Shown here piece by piece: positions 1 through 11,968 of a stretch of 64,000 bases of DNA. The translations under genes and the position numbers were made by a program. Location: positions 102,797,330-102,861,329 of the forward strand of contig NC_091131.1 of NCBI RefSeq assembly GCF_040183065.1, read 5' to 3'. Every line of letters begins with the position of its first letter. The first letter of the stretch is position 1. Below the pieces are notes generated by a model, which was not told where the DNA came from, searched no databases, and was given only the letters and a program-made list of their open reading frames with translations. Source of the stretch: Periplaneta americana. Lineage: Eukaryota; Arthropoda; Insecta; Blattodea; Blattidae.

Positions 1-1130
1 GTCCTGCCTCAACTAACCTTGTCACATACCTCGATCTCATGTCACTTAAGCTATCCCCATTTAACCTAATTCATAACTGTGGTCTTCATACAAATTTAAA
101 ACTCAAATTAAATATAAATAAAAAGAAACAACGAACATACACACATTACCGATATTCTATAGGCTAATAGACCCGCAAATCATTTCCTTCTGTATAAAAT
201 TTATGCAAAGTAATTAAAAACTTACCATTGTCGAATGAAACTGCCGCCGTTTCTTCCTGAAGGTCATCTGAAGGTGGAAGAATTCATTTTACGCACAGCA
301 GATTCTACATAAGTTACGTTGATTCTGTTCACAAAGTCCATTTCCCAACGTCGGGAGAGGACTAACAGTAGTCTTTCGAAATACTAGCGTATAAATCTTG
401 ACGTTATGCATTAACATACCGACACACTTCCAAGCAAATGCACTTTACCATTAATATGGTACCAAGTCATAAAAAAAATGCTTTGCCGAATGATATTGCA
501 CGAGTCAATGTTTTTCACGTTATAATTCGCTCCCTCCTTCGTAACATGTCTCAGGTTAAATGTCATCATTTAGCCTACATTACTGTAAGTTCTCAGCTTG
601 GCACTGTACATACACACGATGAGTACAATTTTATTAAAACACAGCTGTTTAATATTTTCCGCTACACACTATAAGCAATGCCTCAACTCATAACCATGAA
701 AGCACCAATTGTCATACGCTGATGGTAGAGTCAGCTGATCTGTTTTGTGCAACGTCACTGGTTCACATACAAAATCAGTCTCCCGGGCTTTTAGGACTAT
801 AAAAAATTATAATATCAGAACATTAAACTTGTCAATACTTGAATTTACAACAATGTAATGCAATTTCGTTGAATAGGCTATATTAAGAAACCATCTCTCT
901 CAATCACAAAAACGTATTTTGCATCTTCCGATATACAGTATATAACAGTCTTGTTCCTACAGCCGTTATTTTTGTGATAATGTACGTTTTAACTGTCAAA
1001 TAAGATAAATATTTTGTTTTCTTCTTCACGTATATAACTGTGTGCAGTTTATTCATAACATTCGCCATTACATTTAATCATAATATATCTTTAAAACGTT
1101 TGTTATTTTAAAAAGAAATCTTCATTATTC
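1..1130. other. Unassigned AT-rich DNA
   Basis: No credible coding, RNA or repeat signal seen on either strand. Confidence 0.5.
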
Positions 1131-1286
1131 GTTGTGTTCCGTATGCAACTTTTCTGTTCGTACACTTACAAGTCTTGCCCCATCTCACCGTTTCAAAATA
1201 CGCTAACCGGTTCGTGCTTGCTACTGCTGAGTGGTGGCTGCCCTTGTTTACATTTTTACCTTGCAAGCATGACAGTAGTGTACAAG

Positions 1287-3222
1287 ATGGCGAAGCGAAA
1301 GCAGCTTTCAGAATATCTTAAGAAAGTTACTGTTCAACTTATCCTTAAAGGCAAGTCTTTAAGGGAAATAAGTAAAATTGTTGGATATACACATTCAATA
1401 GTTCAGCATATTGTAAACAAATTTAATTATGAAGGGTCTTGGAAGAATTTTAGGCGAAAACCAAAAGAAAGAGAATTAAATGAAAAGGAAGAAAGATACA
1501 TTGTACAACAAATTAGTCGTTACCCTAGGTTAAGTGTTGAAAAACTGCGTTCACAAGTACAGGGACATCACTTTATTTTTACCAACATTTTTAACATTAA
1601 CCTGGCTATACTCGGAAACACTGTTGCCCCCTTCCATTACAGGAGTTTGATGTTACTAGTGCAATATGTAAACAAATCATTTTACTAGGTATAGGAGGAG
1701 AGAAAAGTAGTGTATCCATTTATGTTGTAGGGAAATACGATATTACGATTTTCAGTTTGATCATCACTTTTACGGAATTTATCAAAATACAGTAGAGTAG
1801 TAACATTTTTTTTTTTTTTTCAAAAACTCGACTTTTCAGGCGGCTATGTTCGTTATGTAATGTCTACTTTATTTAGCATATTAATTATTGATGTTATCAT
1901 ACAATATAGAGAGTGCATTTAAATTGAGGGGGTCATAAGTAAAGGGCTGTAAGTGCACTTAAGTTACTTTTGAGAAAATGGGGTTTAAATATTTAAGCTT
2001 TCGTAAAATCGGTGAAATTTTTTATTTAAATTTTAATGTGAGATGCGATTAAAATATCCCTTTACCACTAAAATTTTAGATACTTTTGCTTACACTGGAT
2101 GCACTTAACTCACAAATATCACTAGCATTCCTTTGCTTCTAGCCACCTCAATTCAAAAAAAGCTAATCTGAATTTTTAAACAAGTTGCTGAAAATGGTTG
2201 CCGTTCATTACAATGCAGGCATCAATTCAGTACGCATATTATTAAAAACATTTTGAAGCATATTCTCTGAAATTGAATTTATCGTTTCTTGAATATAATT
2301 TTTTAGTACGATATTATTAATATAGGTTCTTTATTCTATAGAAAACGCAATCATATTTCTGAAACACATACACTGCAGTGTTTACTACACTGCTTGAAGA
2401 TTTCGAATGCAACAGCGGCCGTAAGTTTGTGTGTCTGACGGGAGCAAGGACATTAGTGAAGGGGTGGGAGTGAAGTACATTCAGAAATGCAGGTACAATA
2501 AAAATGCAAGTAAAAATAAAATGATGTCCCTGTACAAGACACTATAGGAAAAGAAATGTCTAACCAGACCATTCGTAGTGTATTGTGAAAACACGGATAT
2601 TATGACGGGGTTTCATGTAAGAAACCTTTTATTAGTGAGTCAAATAGAATAAAAAGACTTCTATTTGCAAACGAACACGTTTCTAAAGAGGAGGACTATT
2701 GGGATCGTGTAATATGGTCCGACGAGACGAAGACAAATCTTTTGAGCCCAGATGGTTGCAACAGAGTGTGGAGGAAGGCAAAATATGCCTTTAGGAAAGA
2801 AAATACTATTCCTATTGTAAAACACGGAGGTGATTCCATCATGATATTGGCTTGTATGTCTTCTTCTGGAGTCGGAAATGTACACTTCATTGATGAGAAT
2901 TATGTATAAAATGACGTACAAGAGTATTTTTGTGACAAATTTGAAAGAAAGCGCTAAAAAAATCTGCTTCCAGGGTAATTATATATTTCAACATGATAAC
3001 GACCCTAAACACAGCGCTGAAATCGTCAAGACCTGGCTCATTTGGCACATTTCCCATCAACTCAAAATGCCACTTCAATCAGGGGATTTAAATTCTATCA
3101 AACATTTGTGGCCAATTTTGAAAAGGAGGGTACAAAATAGCAAGGTAACATCCTTTCCGGAGCTTAAAAGAATAATGGCACAAGAATGGCAGAATATCAC
3201 CCCAGAGGTTTGCGAGGTTTAA
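1287..3222 (+). pseudogene. Tc1-family transposase pseudogene
   Basis: From ATG 1287 the frame encodes an N-terminal helix-turn-helix domain (KGKSLREISKIVGYTHSIVQ) up to 1559, where a 973-bp MITE interrupts it. The reading continues in the same frame from 2535. The DDE domain is recognisable: WSDETK around 2717-2734, HDNDPKHSA around 2991-3017, and DLNSIKHLW around 3085-3111. Tc1 proteins have Glu in the last motif (IEHLW), but here it is Lys, so the third catalytic residue is lost. In-frame stops occur at 2586 and 2906, with another stop and a frameshift just after. The copy was therefore inactive apart from the insertion. Confidence 0.85.
1560..2532. mobile_element. 973-bp non-autonomous TA-target element (MITE)
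   Basis: Terminal inverted repeats start cagggacatcactttatttt at 1560 and are mirrored at 2532, about 24 bp with one mismatch and weaker similarity to 33 bp. TA dinucleotides at 1558-1559 and 2533-2534 are the target duplication. It carries no transposase ORF. TA target use suggests mobilisation by a Tc1/mariner or pogo transposase. Confidence 0.85.
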
Positions 3223-3386
3223 AAGAAGATGTGAGGAGATTATTAAAGCAAAGAATATGTTACAAGATATTAATTTTGTGTAATAATTGGCAATTAAGGC
3301 TTTGAAAAGTACAAAATGATTAGATGTACGAAGAGAAAAGTTGCATAAAATGTGCACATTTTTTTTTATTTTGTATGTTTATTTAT

Positions 3387-4015
3387 ACTCATCTGAGTGC
3401 ACCTCAACACATGTATGGACTTCGGTCCTGCGTTCATAGACATCTATGACGTAGTGCAGAGGGCGGCCACCAGAGGGAACCCAAGAGATGGAGCTTAATC
3501 TGAGACGATTCTAAACGGCGTCGGGATTGTATCCGGCGTGGCTTAGTGGATGAAGCATCAGCACGTAGAGCTGAAAACCCGGGTTCAAATCCCGGCGCAG
3601 GAGAGAATTTTTCTCCGTTCCATCACTCTTTCATCATATGATGACGCAGAATATCTGCATGGAAATATCATATGTACTTCGGTACATCAAAATATATATG
3701 ATATGCGTAATAAATCACTTTGTGATTTAAGAAGGCGGCCATACCGTCGGATCCCGGCCAATCAGTCACTCATCTGAGTGCACCTCAACACATGTATGGA
3801 CTTCGGTCCTGCGTTCATAGACATCTATGACGTAGTGCAGAGGGCGGCCACCAGGGGAACCCAAGAGATGGAGCTTAATCTGAGACGATTCTAAACGGCG
3901 TCGGGATTGTATCCGGCGTGGCTTAGTGGATAAAGCATCAGCACGTAGAGATGAAAACCCGGGTTCAAATCCCGGCGCCGGAGAGAATTTTTCTCCGTTC
4001 CATCACTCTTTCATC
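3387..4015 (+). repeat. Tandem pair of a 381-bp tRNA-like SINE/satellite unit
   Basis: The sequence starting actcatctgagtgc at 3387 recurs at 3768, giving a period of 381. Each unit has an A-box-like ggcttagtggatgaag (3540, 3920) and a perfect B-box gggttcaaatccc (3581, 3961), then a short hairpin agagaatttttctcc. The second unit is cut off near 4015. Both copies are over 95 percent identical where they overlap. The tandem arrangement is unusual for a SINE. A diverged copy lies on the minus strand near 46.1 kb. Confidence 0.75.
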
Positions 4016-4972
4016 TTATTTTATATCCTGAAAAGAAGATATTGTTTTTTTCATATTTTAATTTAACCTATTAAAATAAATTATATTTTCGTTAACGAAA
4101 TTACATAATTTTAATAACAATATTACTGTACGAACAAGATTGTTACATACTCTACATACTGCGCAGTGCAACTACAAAAATAAAAGCAGAAAGTTGAAGG
4201 CTGAATGAAGTTATCTCCAAAATCAGACCACGATCATTAGTTCGCAATAAAGTCAGTCTTTCATTCTTCCAGAATTACATCAAGTTAGAATCATTTATTG
4301 CATTGTGAATGTCTAAATAAAGTCTAGTAGAACAACACACATCACCTTGTCCAGCTGATCAAAGTGTCTGGTAGCAAGCATTACCAATCTTATATCGCGT
4401 AACAAAATGCTGCATGCAGAAAACTGCTACGAGCAGTAATATACAGATTATAAAAGCTATTACACTACAATCACTGCAGTAAACAGTTGCATGATTACTC
4501 TAAGAGCACTGTATCTTCACAAATTAACCTAGATACGAAGTTGTAGCTATTTTATAATATAGACACACCGAATTAAATAAAATGAAAATCGAATACTGTA
4601 ATACCCAAGACTTGAACTCCTATTTACACATTAGTATACAGTGTTGATAATATTGAAATAAGCACTGAAAATGGATTCCACTTCTCAGAATACGCACAAC
4701 CTCGAAACCAATGCCCAATTCGCACATACACACGGTTTTCGCTTCATTTTTTTTATGTTTCTATATTCAAACACACTAGATCATGAAATTAATAAATATA
4801 TCTACAGATCACATACAGACACTGAAATACCAATAGCCCGTGAAATGTCCACACAGAACAAGATTATGTAAATAATACACGATTTACAGAGACAGATTTA
4901 TTCTTTCTGTCCCAGACAAACGAGATCGCCTGTCTGCCCACAGTATTCTCTATACTGTGGTCTGACCAGAAC

Positions 4973-5155
4973 CACAGTCTAGTATATATAGTCACGAAGC
5001 TTGAGTTGATGAGGATACTAGGAACAATAGACTGTGCCGGTACTATTTCGCATTGTCTGTAATGAAGCGATAGTAGCGATCCTAGTGGTTAGCAACTATC
5101 TATAGATGCATATTCCCTACGTATTGTGCTTCGTGACTTTGTCAGAACTGACTAG
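4973..5155 (+). mobile_element. MITE, CACAGTCTAG family, copy 1
   Basis: Begins cacagtctagtatatatagt and ends in a decayed complementary end near 5155. The interior (gcgatagtagcgatcctagt) is shared with the copies at 46468 and 59319. Confidence 0.7.
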
Positions 5156-6078
5156 TCGCAAATTTCAGCAATGCCTCTACTGCAACCTACACCACAGTAG
5201 TGGTCAATTAAAGTCAAAGACGTTGTAGTTATATATCTAGACACACAATTGGCGCTGGTGTCGTGTACAAATTTGAAACCTCTCGCGCAGGTTCGCGCGA
5301 CGCCATGTTTGGGGAGCACGAATGATTATTTCTATAAAGCATTCGGAGTTTAGAAAATACCATTGAGTATATAGGCGTTTTTTTATTGGATTTCCTCCTT
5401 CACTGTAATATAACTAAACTTATTTAAGTATTTTCTAACGTCTAATTTAAAATAACAGAAGTCTTAATATTGTACCTAACTAAGCATTGTTTTAAATATA
5501 AACGCTTTATATTGCTCATAAATAGACTTATTAGTTTATTTCTATTTCCTATGACCGAATACATGGAATATTTTTACTTATGTTATTTTATATACGTTAG
5601 AAAATACGTACATAATTTATTTAAATTATATTACAAAGAGAGGGATGTCCGCTAAAAATATCTATATACCCAATGGTAATTTCCAGACATCATTCTCAAT
5701 GACACAATATTGTCAAAATGTGATTGTATTCATTGCTGGCTTAGTTGTTAAATCGTTAAGAAAAATATGGTGTAATAAATCTAAAGACTCAATTTATGGT
5801 ACGTAGTCTGCCAGCAGTAAACAAAATCTCTTTTATTTTTTTTAACGAAAGAATAATGGGAGTCTTGTCATGCCGCTTAAGTGAAAGAGCGATTATACAG
5901 ATGTTGACAGTTCAATTGCATATTACCACGCACTCTTACATCGTATGGAAACAATGTGCTCTAGAAGTAGAACACTTGTACAATCTTTCTACACTTATAG
6001 GAACATATTTTAGAAAATGGATTCCAGATTCCTCCCGAGAATCATATTTTAACTTATTAAACTGACCATAAAAGTACA

Positions 6079-6325
6079 TAAAGATACTGACGTAGCTCAG
6101 CGGGCTAAGAACTGTCGGTCCGGAGTCGCGCTCGGTCGCGGGTTCGATTCCCGCTAATTTCCCGGTTGGGTTTTTTCTTATATCCCCAACCGTAAGGTGA
6201 ATGTCAGGTAATCTATGGCGGATCCTTGGCCTCGTCTCGCCAAATATTATCTCGCTATCATCAATACCATCGATGCTAAATAATATAGTAGTTGATACAG
6301 CGTCATTAAATAACCAAACAAAATA
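6079..6325 (+). repeat. tRNA-derived SINE
   Basis: A-box tagctcagcgggctaag near 6093 and B-box ggttcgattcccg near 6142 form a tRNA-like head. The tail ends gttgatacagcgtcattaaa with an A-rich 3' end. The family resembles the copy at 42.2 kb. Confidence 0.75.
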
Positions 6326-6402
6326 AAGTACAGTGAAATCTGTCTAAAGCGGCCATCTGAAGCTACCTTGTAAAATGGCCGTTTTATCAGGTGGCCGCTT
6401 GA

Positions 6403-7016
6403 TTAAGGTTGCGGTTTTTTATGAATCAGCATGAAAATACAGAATTTCATTGACTTTTTAGTTTCTGTGCGCGTACAACAATCGTGCATATTAATGTCAG
6501 CCTCTTCCATTCTTGCAACTAGCCTTTTCAAATCTCGCTTGCGGTACCTCAGTTTAAATGACTGAATAATACCTTGATCAAGGGGCTGGAGATGTGATAT
6601 CGTATTTGGGGGAAGAAACACCAATTTCACGGATCACATTGCGATAATGTTTTGTTAGGGAGGCCCCTGAAAAAAAAACTGTTTCGTTAACAATGTAAAT
6701 ATCTCTGAGTTTATATTCCGCAAGAACTGAAGGCAGTCTATTTTTTCCATTCTTCAATAACATTGGTTCCAATGTCACCTCCTTCACCAGACAGAACGAA
6801 ATGCAATGTTATGCAGTTTTCTAAAGCACTCTAACCACCATTACTAGCAACAAAATTGCTTACATTGAGTTCTTTGGTAATTTCAAGAGCTTTCTCTTGA
6901 ATCATGGGCCCACTTACTGGCAATTTCTTCGCCTTCGCACACTTGAACCATTCGTAAGCGAAATCATTCACATTACTAAACACAGATTCTCTCTTCCTTT
7001 TTTGGCCGCCACGCAT
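6403..7016 (-). pseudogene. Tigger/pogo transposase fragments
   Basis: Three minus-strand frames together cover parts of a CENP-B/jerky-type transposase. 6831-7016 encodes a DNA-binding segment with KKLPVSGPMIQEKALEITKE, typical of the second CENP-B helix-turn-helix. 6403-6630 encodes FLPPNTISHLQPLDQGIIQSFK, the hallmark block around the last catalytic acidic residue of the DDE_1 domain. The middle of the catalytic domain is deleted or scrambled, with frameshifts between blocks. Confidence 0.8.
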
Positions 7017-7534
7017 ATTTTTCTCACATTATTTTAATATTTCATTTTTATTCTTAATTATACCGTTTATTTGTGTCCTTCAACATTTTAATGTTTCTGC
7101 AATTTTTCTCGCATATGTTTCCTTCTCACTTTCTTCATTTTTCGTCTCACCTCTAAACTTAACACCACTCTAGACCAGCGGTTCCCAAAGTGTGCTCCGC
7201 GGAGCCCTTAGGGCTCCGCGAATGATTCTCAGGGGCTCCGTTCGCGGAAGTTATGAAGATGACAAAAATTGCTAATTCCATCTAGTCTCTAGCGGGAAAA
7301 ACGGAAACTACTTCCATCAAGCGAAAAATACTTTCTGAGAAAGTAGTTTGCGTTCTTCTTGCTACATGGAAGCATTAATATTAGATCTACTCGTCACTGG
7401 AACTATTTCGATATTTCTTGCTTTCCAAGTACTCAATGATTCTCGACATTTATTTTATTTTTTATATACCGAGCAGGCAGCGTTTGTTATTCGTAATAAC
7501 TGGAATCTACAATCTATTGACATTACCTCCAATG

Positions 7535-7537
<3 letters not shown>

Positions 7538-7580
<43 letters not shown>
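7538..7580. repeat. (TA)n microsatellite
   Basis: About 21 TA units inside the hAT element. Confidence 0.95.
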
Positions 7581-7583
<3 letters not shown>

Positions 7584-7659
7584 GCATGTTAATTTGGTAG
7601 CAGATGTGTTAGCTAAACTTTCGTTGACCGGAACTGTGGCTTAAGACGGGCTCCATAAA

Positions 7660-8940
7660 ACCTAAGAGTCATTAGCCATCAACCAGTGCTCAGTCAAAGG
7701 GAGATAACAACAGCTATAACCTTAATTCAAAGAAGACAGTGCGAATGTGCGAATTCCTGGGAATTGAGTTCGGAATATGTTGAGCATTATCCTGTCTCAG
7801 AGTCTCCGATGCCTAGTGTAGAGGTATTGAAAGTAACAAACGAAAATATTGCGATTTATATTTGGACATGGGATTCACTGAGTTTGCTTATTAACGTCCA
7901 CAGTGTGTGATATGAACAAAGTTTTTCCCAATAGTTCTATGTTCCCTGCCAAGCTTAGACGGCATTTCTCAATTCAAAAAATCACAAATAAAACTGCAGA
8001 CTACTTCGAAAGAAAAAGTGACGAACTCCATGCAGTTCAGACAAAATTTTACCTCTTGTAAAAACAAACAACGAGAAAGCACTGAAAACGTACTTGGTTA
8101 GTCATGACCAGACTCTTGGTGGTAAACCTTACCCTTGCTGAAACTCTTATGAAACCACTTTTAGTGAAGGTAGTGAAGTGCATGGTGGACGAGAAAACTG
8201 CAAACTTGATTTCCAGTGTGTCCCTATCAAATAACACTCCATAATCGAATCCAGAATCTATGAAAAGACGTAAAAATATCACGATTTCTCGTATCAGTTA
8301 AACGAAATTTTCGTTACAATTTGAAAAATCCACGGTCTTTGCCGGATTATCTATGTTAATGATGTTTGTGCGTTATGAATTTTCAGGTTCTTTCATGAAA
8401 TATTTTGTTCTGCAGCCATTGCCATCCTCTACAAGCGGTACTGAATTTTTTTTTCTTCTTCATTGAAAACTCGATACCGTGGAACAATTGCATTGACGTG
8501 TGCACAGATGGCGCAAAGGCCATGGTAGGTCCTGTTGCTGGCGCTGTTACAAGGATCAAGAAAGTTTAAAAAATTGAACAAGTAGTCACTGTGTACTACA
8601 CCAACACGCCCTCGCAACTAAAAAATGCTAGCGTTATTAAAGCGGGTACTAGACAACACCGTCAAAATTATCAACTTTGTTAAGGCACGACCTTCTAAGT
8701 GTAGGCTACTTAAAATCCTGTGTGAAGATATGGGAAGTATACACAACTCATTGTTAGTAATATTACACGCAGAAGTGCGATGGTTGTCGCCCGGTAAAGC
8801 GTTGTCCCGATACATGAACTTCGAACGGAAGTTTCTTCACTTTTGAATTACCAAAACAGTTTGCTAGCAGATTATTTGAATGATCAGGAATGGTTGTACA
8901 AATTATGTTACTTGGCAAACATTTTTAAAAAATGAATTCA
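7660..8940 (+). pseudogene. hAT transposase remains
   Basis: Broken + strand frames resemble ZBED5/SCAND3-type hAT transposases. 7940-8030 reads SSMFPAKLRRHFSIQK. 8195-8235 reads LISSVSLSNNTP. 8625-8846 has EVRWLSPGKALSRYMNFE, the conserved block before the catalytic Glu region. Many stops and shifts make it inactive. Coding similarity seems to resume after the nested insertion at about 10381. Confidence 0.7.
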
Positions 8941-8951
8941 GCACATACATA

Positions 8952-10378
8952 GGGTAGAGTGGCATAAATCGCACCACTTCCTAAATGGCACCACTGCTAG
9001 TTTAAAACAAGTTACTGTAGTAATGTGGCATTTAGTGGTATTGTTACAATCTACCATATGAACTTCCACCATGCCTCTTGATTTCTGTCACTTCTTTGTG
9101 TCTGCAGCGTGTTGATAGTGTATCTAATATAATCGCTCAGGTGGATGTATATTTAGCTAACATTTTGTAACTAAATAACGGATTTGTATGCAAAGCAATC
9201 CATAATCTTAAGATGTTATTAGTTTAAAGAGATATTAAAGAACATTTAACTTAGTACGATTTTCGAACATGTGCTTATTATAGGCTAGAATGAAGGAAAT
9301 AATAACTTATGACGTAGTTTCTCAATTCGCACCAATTTGTAGGTGCCTAATTCGCACTGGTGCGGTATGAGCAACTGTAGCAATTCTAGCCTTACAAAAG
9401 AAGTCCCCAAAAACTTCAGCTGAACGAGGAATGCATCAGGTGGGTGCAATATCAAGCGGTGGGAAGGGCGTTAATACAATAAGTGTGTGTTGTACAAGCG
9501 CACCAGGTATTTTGTGCCGCCTATGACAATTATTAAACGTCAAAGAGTGCTTCCTACATTATCAGCCGGTGCTTCTCCAGGATCGTTAGTTGTTTGCTCT
9601 GAGTCAGGTTACATCAACAGTGAACTATTTGTCGAATAGCTCAAACATTTTATTTGCCACTAAAACCTGCCATAGAAAAAAATGCTGCTTCTGTATGTCC
9701 ACCTCCATTCCAAAAAATTAGTAGCTGTTAGATTATCTCAGGAAAATGGTGTGCTCTTGCTTCAGATTCCTCGTCATAATACTCATAAACCCAGCCTTTA
9801 GATGTTTCTATCTTCAAGCCATTTCAGACAGCGTATATCATGAAGCAATTCTTCGGTGGCTTCGAGATAATCGTGGAGAAAAGGTGACGCAGTTTACATT
9901 CTGAACTGCCTGGTGAAGCACATGGCAAATGTGTAACAAAAAAAAGCGCATTGAGGCAGTTTAAATAGTTGGTAATTTATGCTCTATTTTTTCAATTTCA
10001 TTTCGAGAAGCGTTATTCTCTTTCATTAATTTCAATAAAACTTGTATTTTTCATTTATTACATTATTCATATTAAATACTGTTCAATATGTTCAATATTA
10101 AAAGCTTTCTTTCATCCTGTTCCCTGCAGATAAAGAGGTGCGATTTAAGAAACCGCAGGTGCTATTTAGGAAACTAGTTGCCCAAATGGCACCACTGACA
10201 AACGTTTCGAAAATGTCATTCTAATTTTAAAATATTAAATCAAATTCAAGGATTCTTTTCTAAATGAAAGTTAAATGTTCTGGGAATGTATTTCTGTAAA
10301 GAAATGTAGAAAATAAAAACTGTATTGTTCAATAAAAATTTTAAATGCTAAAGTGGTGCGATATAGGCAAAATTATCC
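8952..10378 (+). mobile_element. pogo-like element nested in the hAT
   Basis: Inverted ends share the core atcgcaccactt; outer bases are gggtagagtggcataaatcg at 8952 and the complement of ggataattttgcctatatcg ending at 10378. TA flanks both sides (8950-8951, 10379-10380). Between about 9360 and 9840, broken frames encode a DDE_1 transposase (SGGKGVNTISVCCTSAPGIF, then a LDVSIFKPF-like block). Many frameshifts, so it is inactive. Confidence 0.75.
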
Positions 10379-11087
10379 TACAAAGTAAACGGAAGACTAT
10401 ATTCGATTGTCGCACTGACGAAAAAGATAGCGTTCTACATAGAAAGCGTCGACAATAAGGATTTTACGTTTCTCATTGACTTCCAACTTGATAGAAGAAA
10501 ATAACATAACAATGAATGTCTCATTCATAGCAATAATGAAAGAACTCCTTGACAATTTGCTTCAAAATATGATTCATACTTTCCAAGGGACACTCAGGAA
10601 TCGATTCTAAAGAAATATGAGTGGATTGTAGATCCATTTGCAGTAATGTCAAACCAGCACCCCTCACTGCTACAGATATGAGGTCCTTATAGACATGGTT
10701 TCGAACAGCCACTGTTAGGCATCATTTAAAAGCAAACCACTTCCCAAATTTTGGGTTAAGTTAGGGGAGGATCTATTGATATTAAGTTCAAAAGCTAAAT
10801 TTCTCTCACTGCCTTTTGGTACTGTGTACGACCTTTTCGAGGTACACGGCTACAGAAACAAAATATCGAACTTGTTTGGACACAGAAGACGATATACGTC
10901 TTCAACTGACTTCTATGACACCGGACATTGACAAACTCTGTCGCAAGAAACAGGCACATTCTTCACATTAACTTCGGGTGTACATGTAACATTGTAAAAT
11001 TTTTTAAATATCTTAATTACTTCTTAATATAATTTTGTAGATTTAAATAAATTATATCCAGTACTTTTTTATTATTGTTTCCTTCAT

Positions 11088-11090
<3 letters not shown>

Positions 11091-11150
<60 letters not shown>
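11091..11150. repeat. (TA)n microsatellite
   Basis: About 30 TA units within the hAT element. A second tract lies at 7538-7580. Confidence 0.95.
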
Positions 11151-11155
<5 letters not shown>

Positions 11156-11968
11156 TATATTTCCGTTTATGTATCGTGTGAAATATGCTTCATAGAACGT
11201 AGACATAAAACTAGAAAGTAAACATTTCTTGGGGCTCCACGAGAAACTTTTGCTTCAAAAAGGGCTCCGTGGCTGAAAAAGTTTGGGAACCGCTGCTCTA
11301 GACTATTGTTAGACATCATTTCTCTCTCAAACTAACTGCACAGTTCCTCTGAATCAACTGAATGAAAAAAAGAAAAATTCGTAAAAGCTGGTCCAAATAG
11401 AGAAAGGTAGAAAGAGGAGAAAAAATATAAAAAAAATTCGAATGGTTAACTACAGACCTAAAACATACTGTGACATTTTCGATAGAAAAAGTCCGTGTTT
11501 CAATCCTTTAAAAACGAGTAAGAATTTATAGCTGTGCAAGGTCGGAGTGGAAAGTGACAAAAGAGTCATAAAACAGTAACCAACTAACCCCAAGATATGG
11601 AGGGTGTACTGTTGTACACTTAGCTATTGTCCTTGTGACATTACTTCCTGTTCTTAACCATCGAAAAAATAGGTCAGACAGTATTCGTGAAAAGATTTTT
11701 TGCTGAACAGTGACTGTTGTAGTCAGGTTCCAATCCAAACAGAGCCCGGCCGTGGCCGGCGCGTGAGGTGGCCGCTAAATAAAGAGATAATTTGTATTGG
11801 TCTTATGGAAAATCCAATTGGCTCCAGAGAAAATTGGCCTTTTGGCCAGGTGACCGTTTAAATGAAGTGACCGCAAAGACAGGTTTCACTGTACTACATA
11901 AAGAGCAGATGTTAGCACACAGCTTATGGTTACCAGTACAACACGACTTTACATAAATATGTTGTAAG

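Larger units (their letters stand above)
1143..3347 (+). mobile_element. Tc1-like element, dead, interrupted by a MITE
   Basis: Core inverted repeats of about 21 bp (atgcaacttttctgttcgta at 1143, its complement ending at 3347, one mismatch) bracket transposase remains. The outer ends are imperfect, so true termini may lie some bases further out. Confidence 0.75.
7176..11295 (+). mobile_element. hAT element (ZBED5/SCAND3-like), with 8-bp target duplication
   Basis: Ends are cagcggttcccaaagtgtgc at 7176 and its complement ctttgggaaccgctg ending at 11295, a classic hAT terminal repeat. The 8-bp duplication ctctagac lies at 7168-7175 and 11296-11303 with no mismatch. A pogo-like element is inserted at 8952-10378. 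Confidence 0.9.
6331..11891 (-). mobile_element. Tigger/pogo-type element carrying two nested insertions
   Basis: Terminal repeats cagtgaaatctgtctaaagc at 6331 and its complement ending at 11891 (cagtgaaacctgtcttt on the other strand) are flanked by TA at 6329-6330 and 11892-11893. Minus-strand transposase fragments lie at 6403-7016. A hAT element occupies 7176-11295. Net pogo sequence is about 1.4 kb, so it is internally deleted. Confidence 0.85.

Noticed and set aside
3540-3600. Possible functional tRNA gene (good A and B boxes)
   Set aside because: No plausible cloverleaf acceptor stem, and the boxes lie inside a 381-bp repeated unit. Treated as a tRNA-derived SINE; the same reasoning applies to the other tRNA-like heads.
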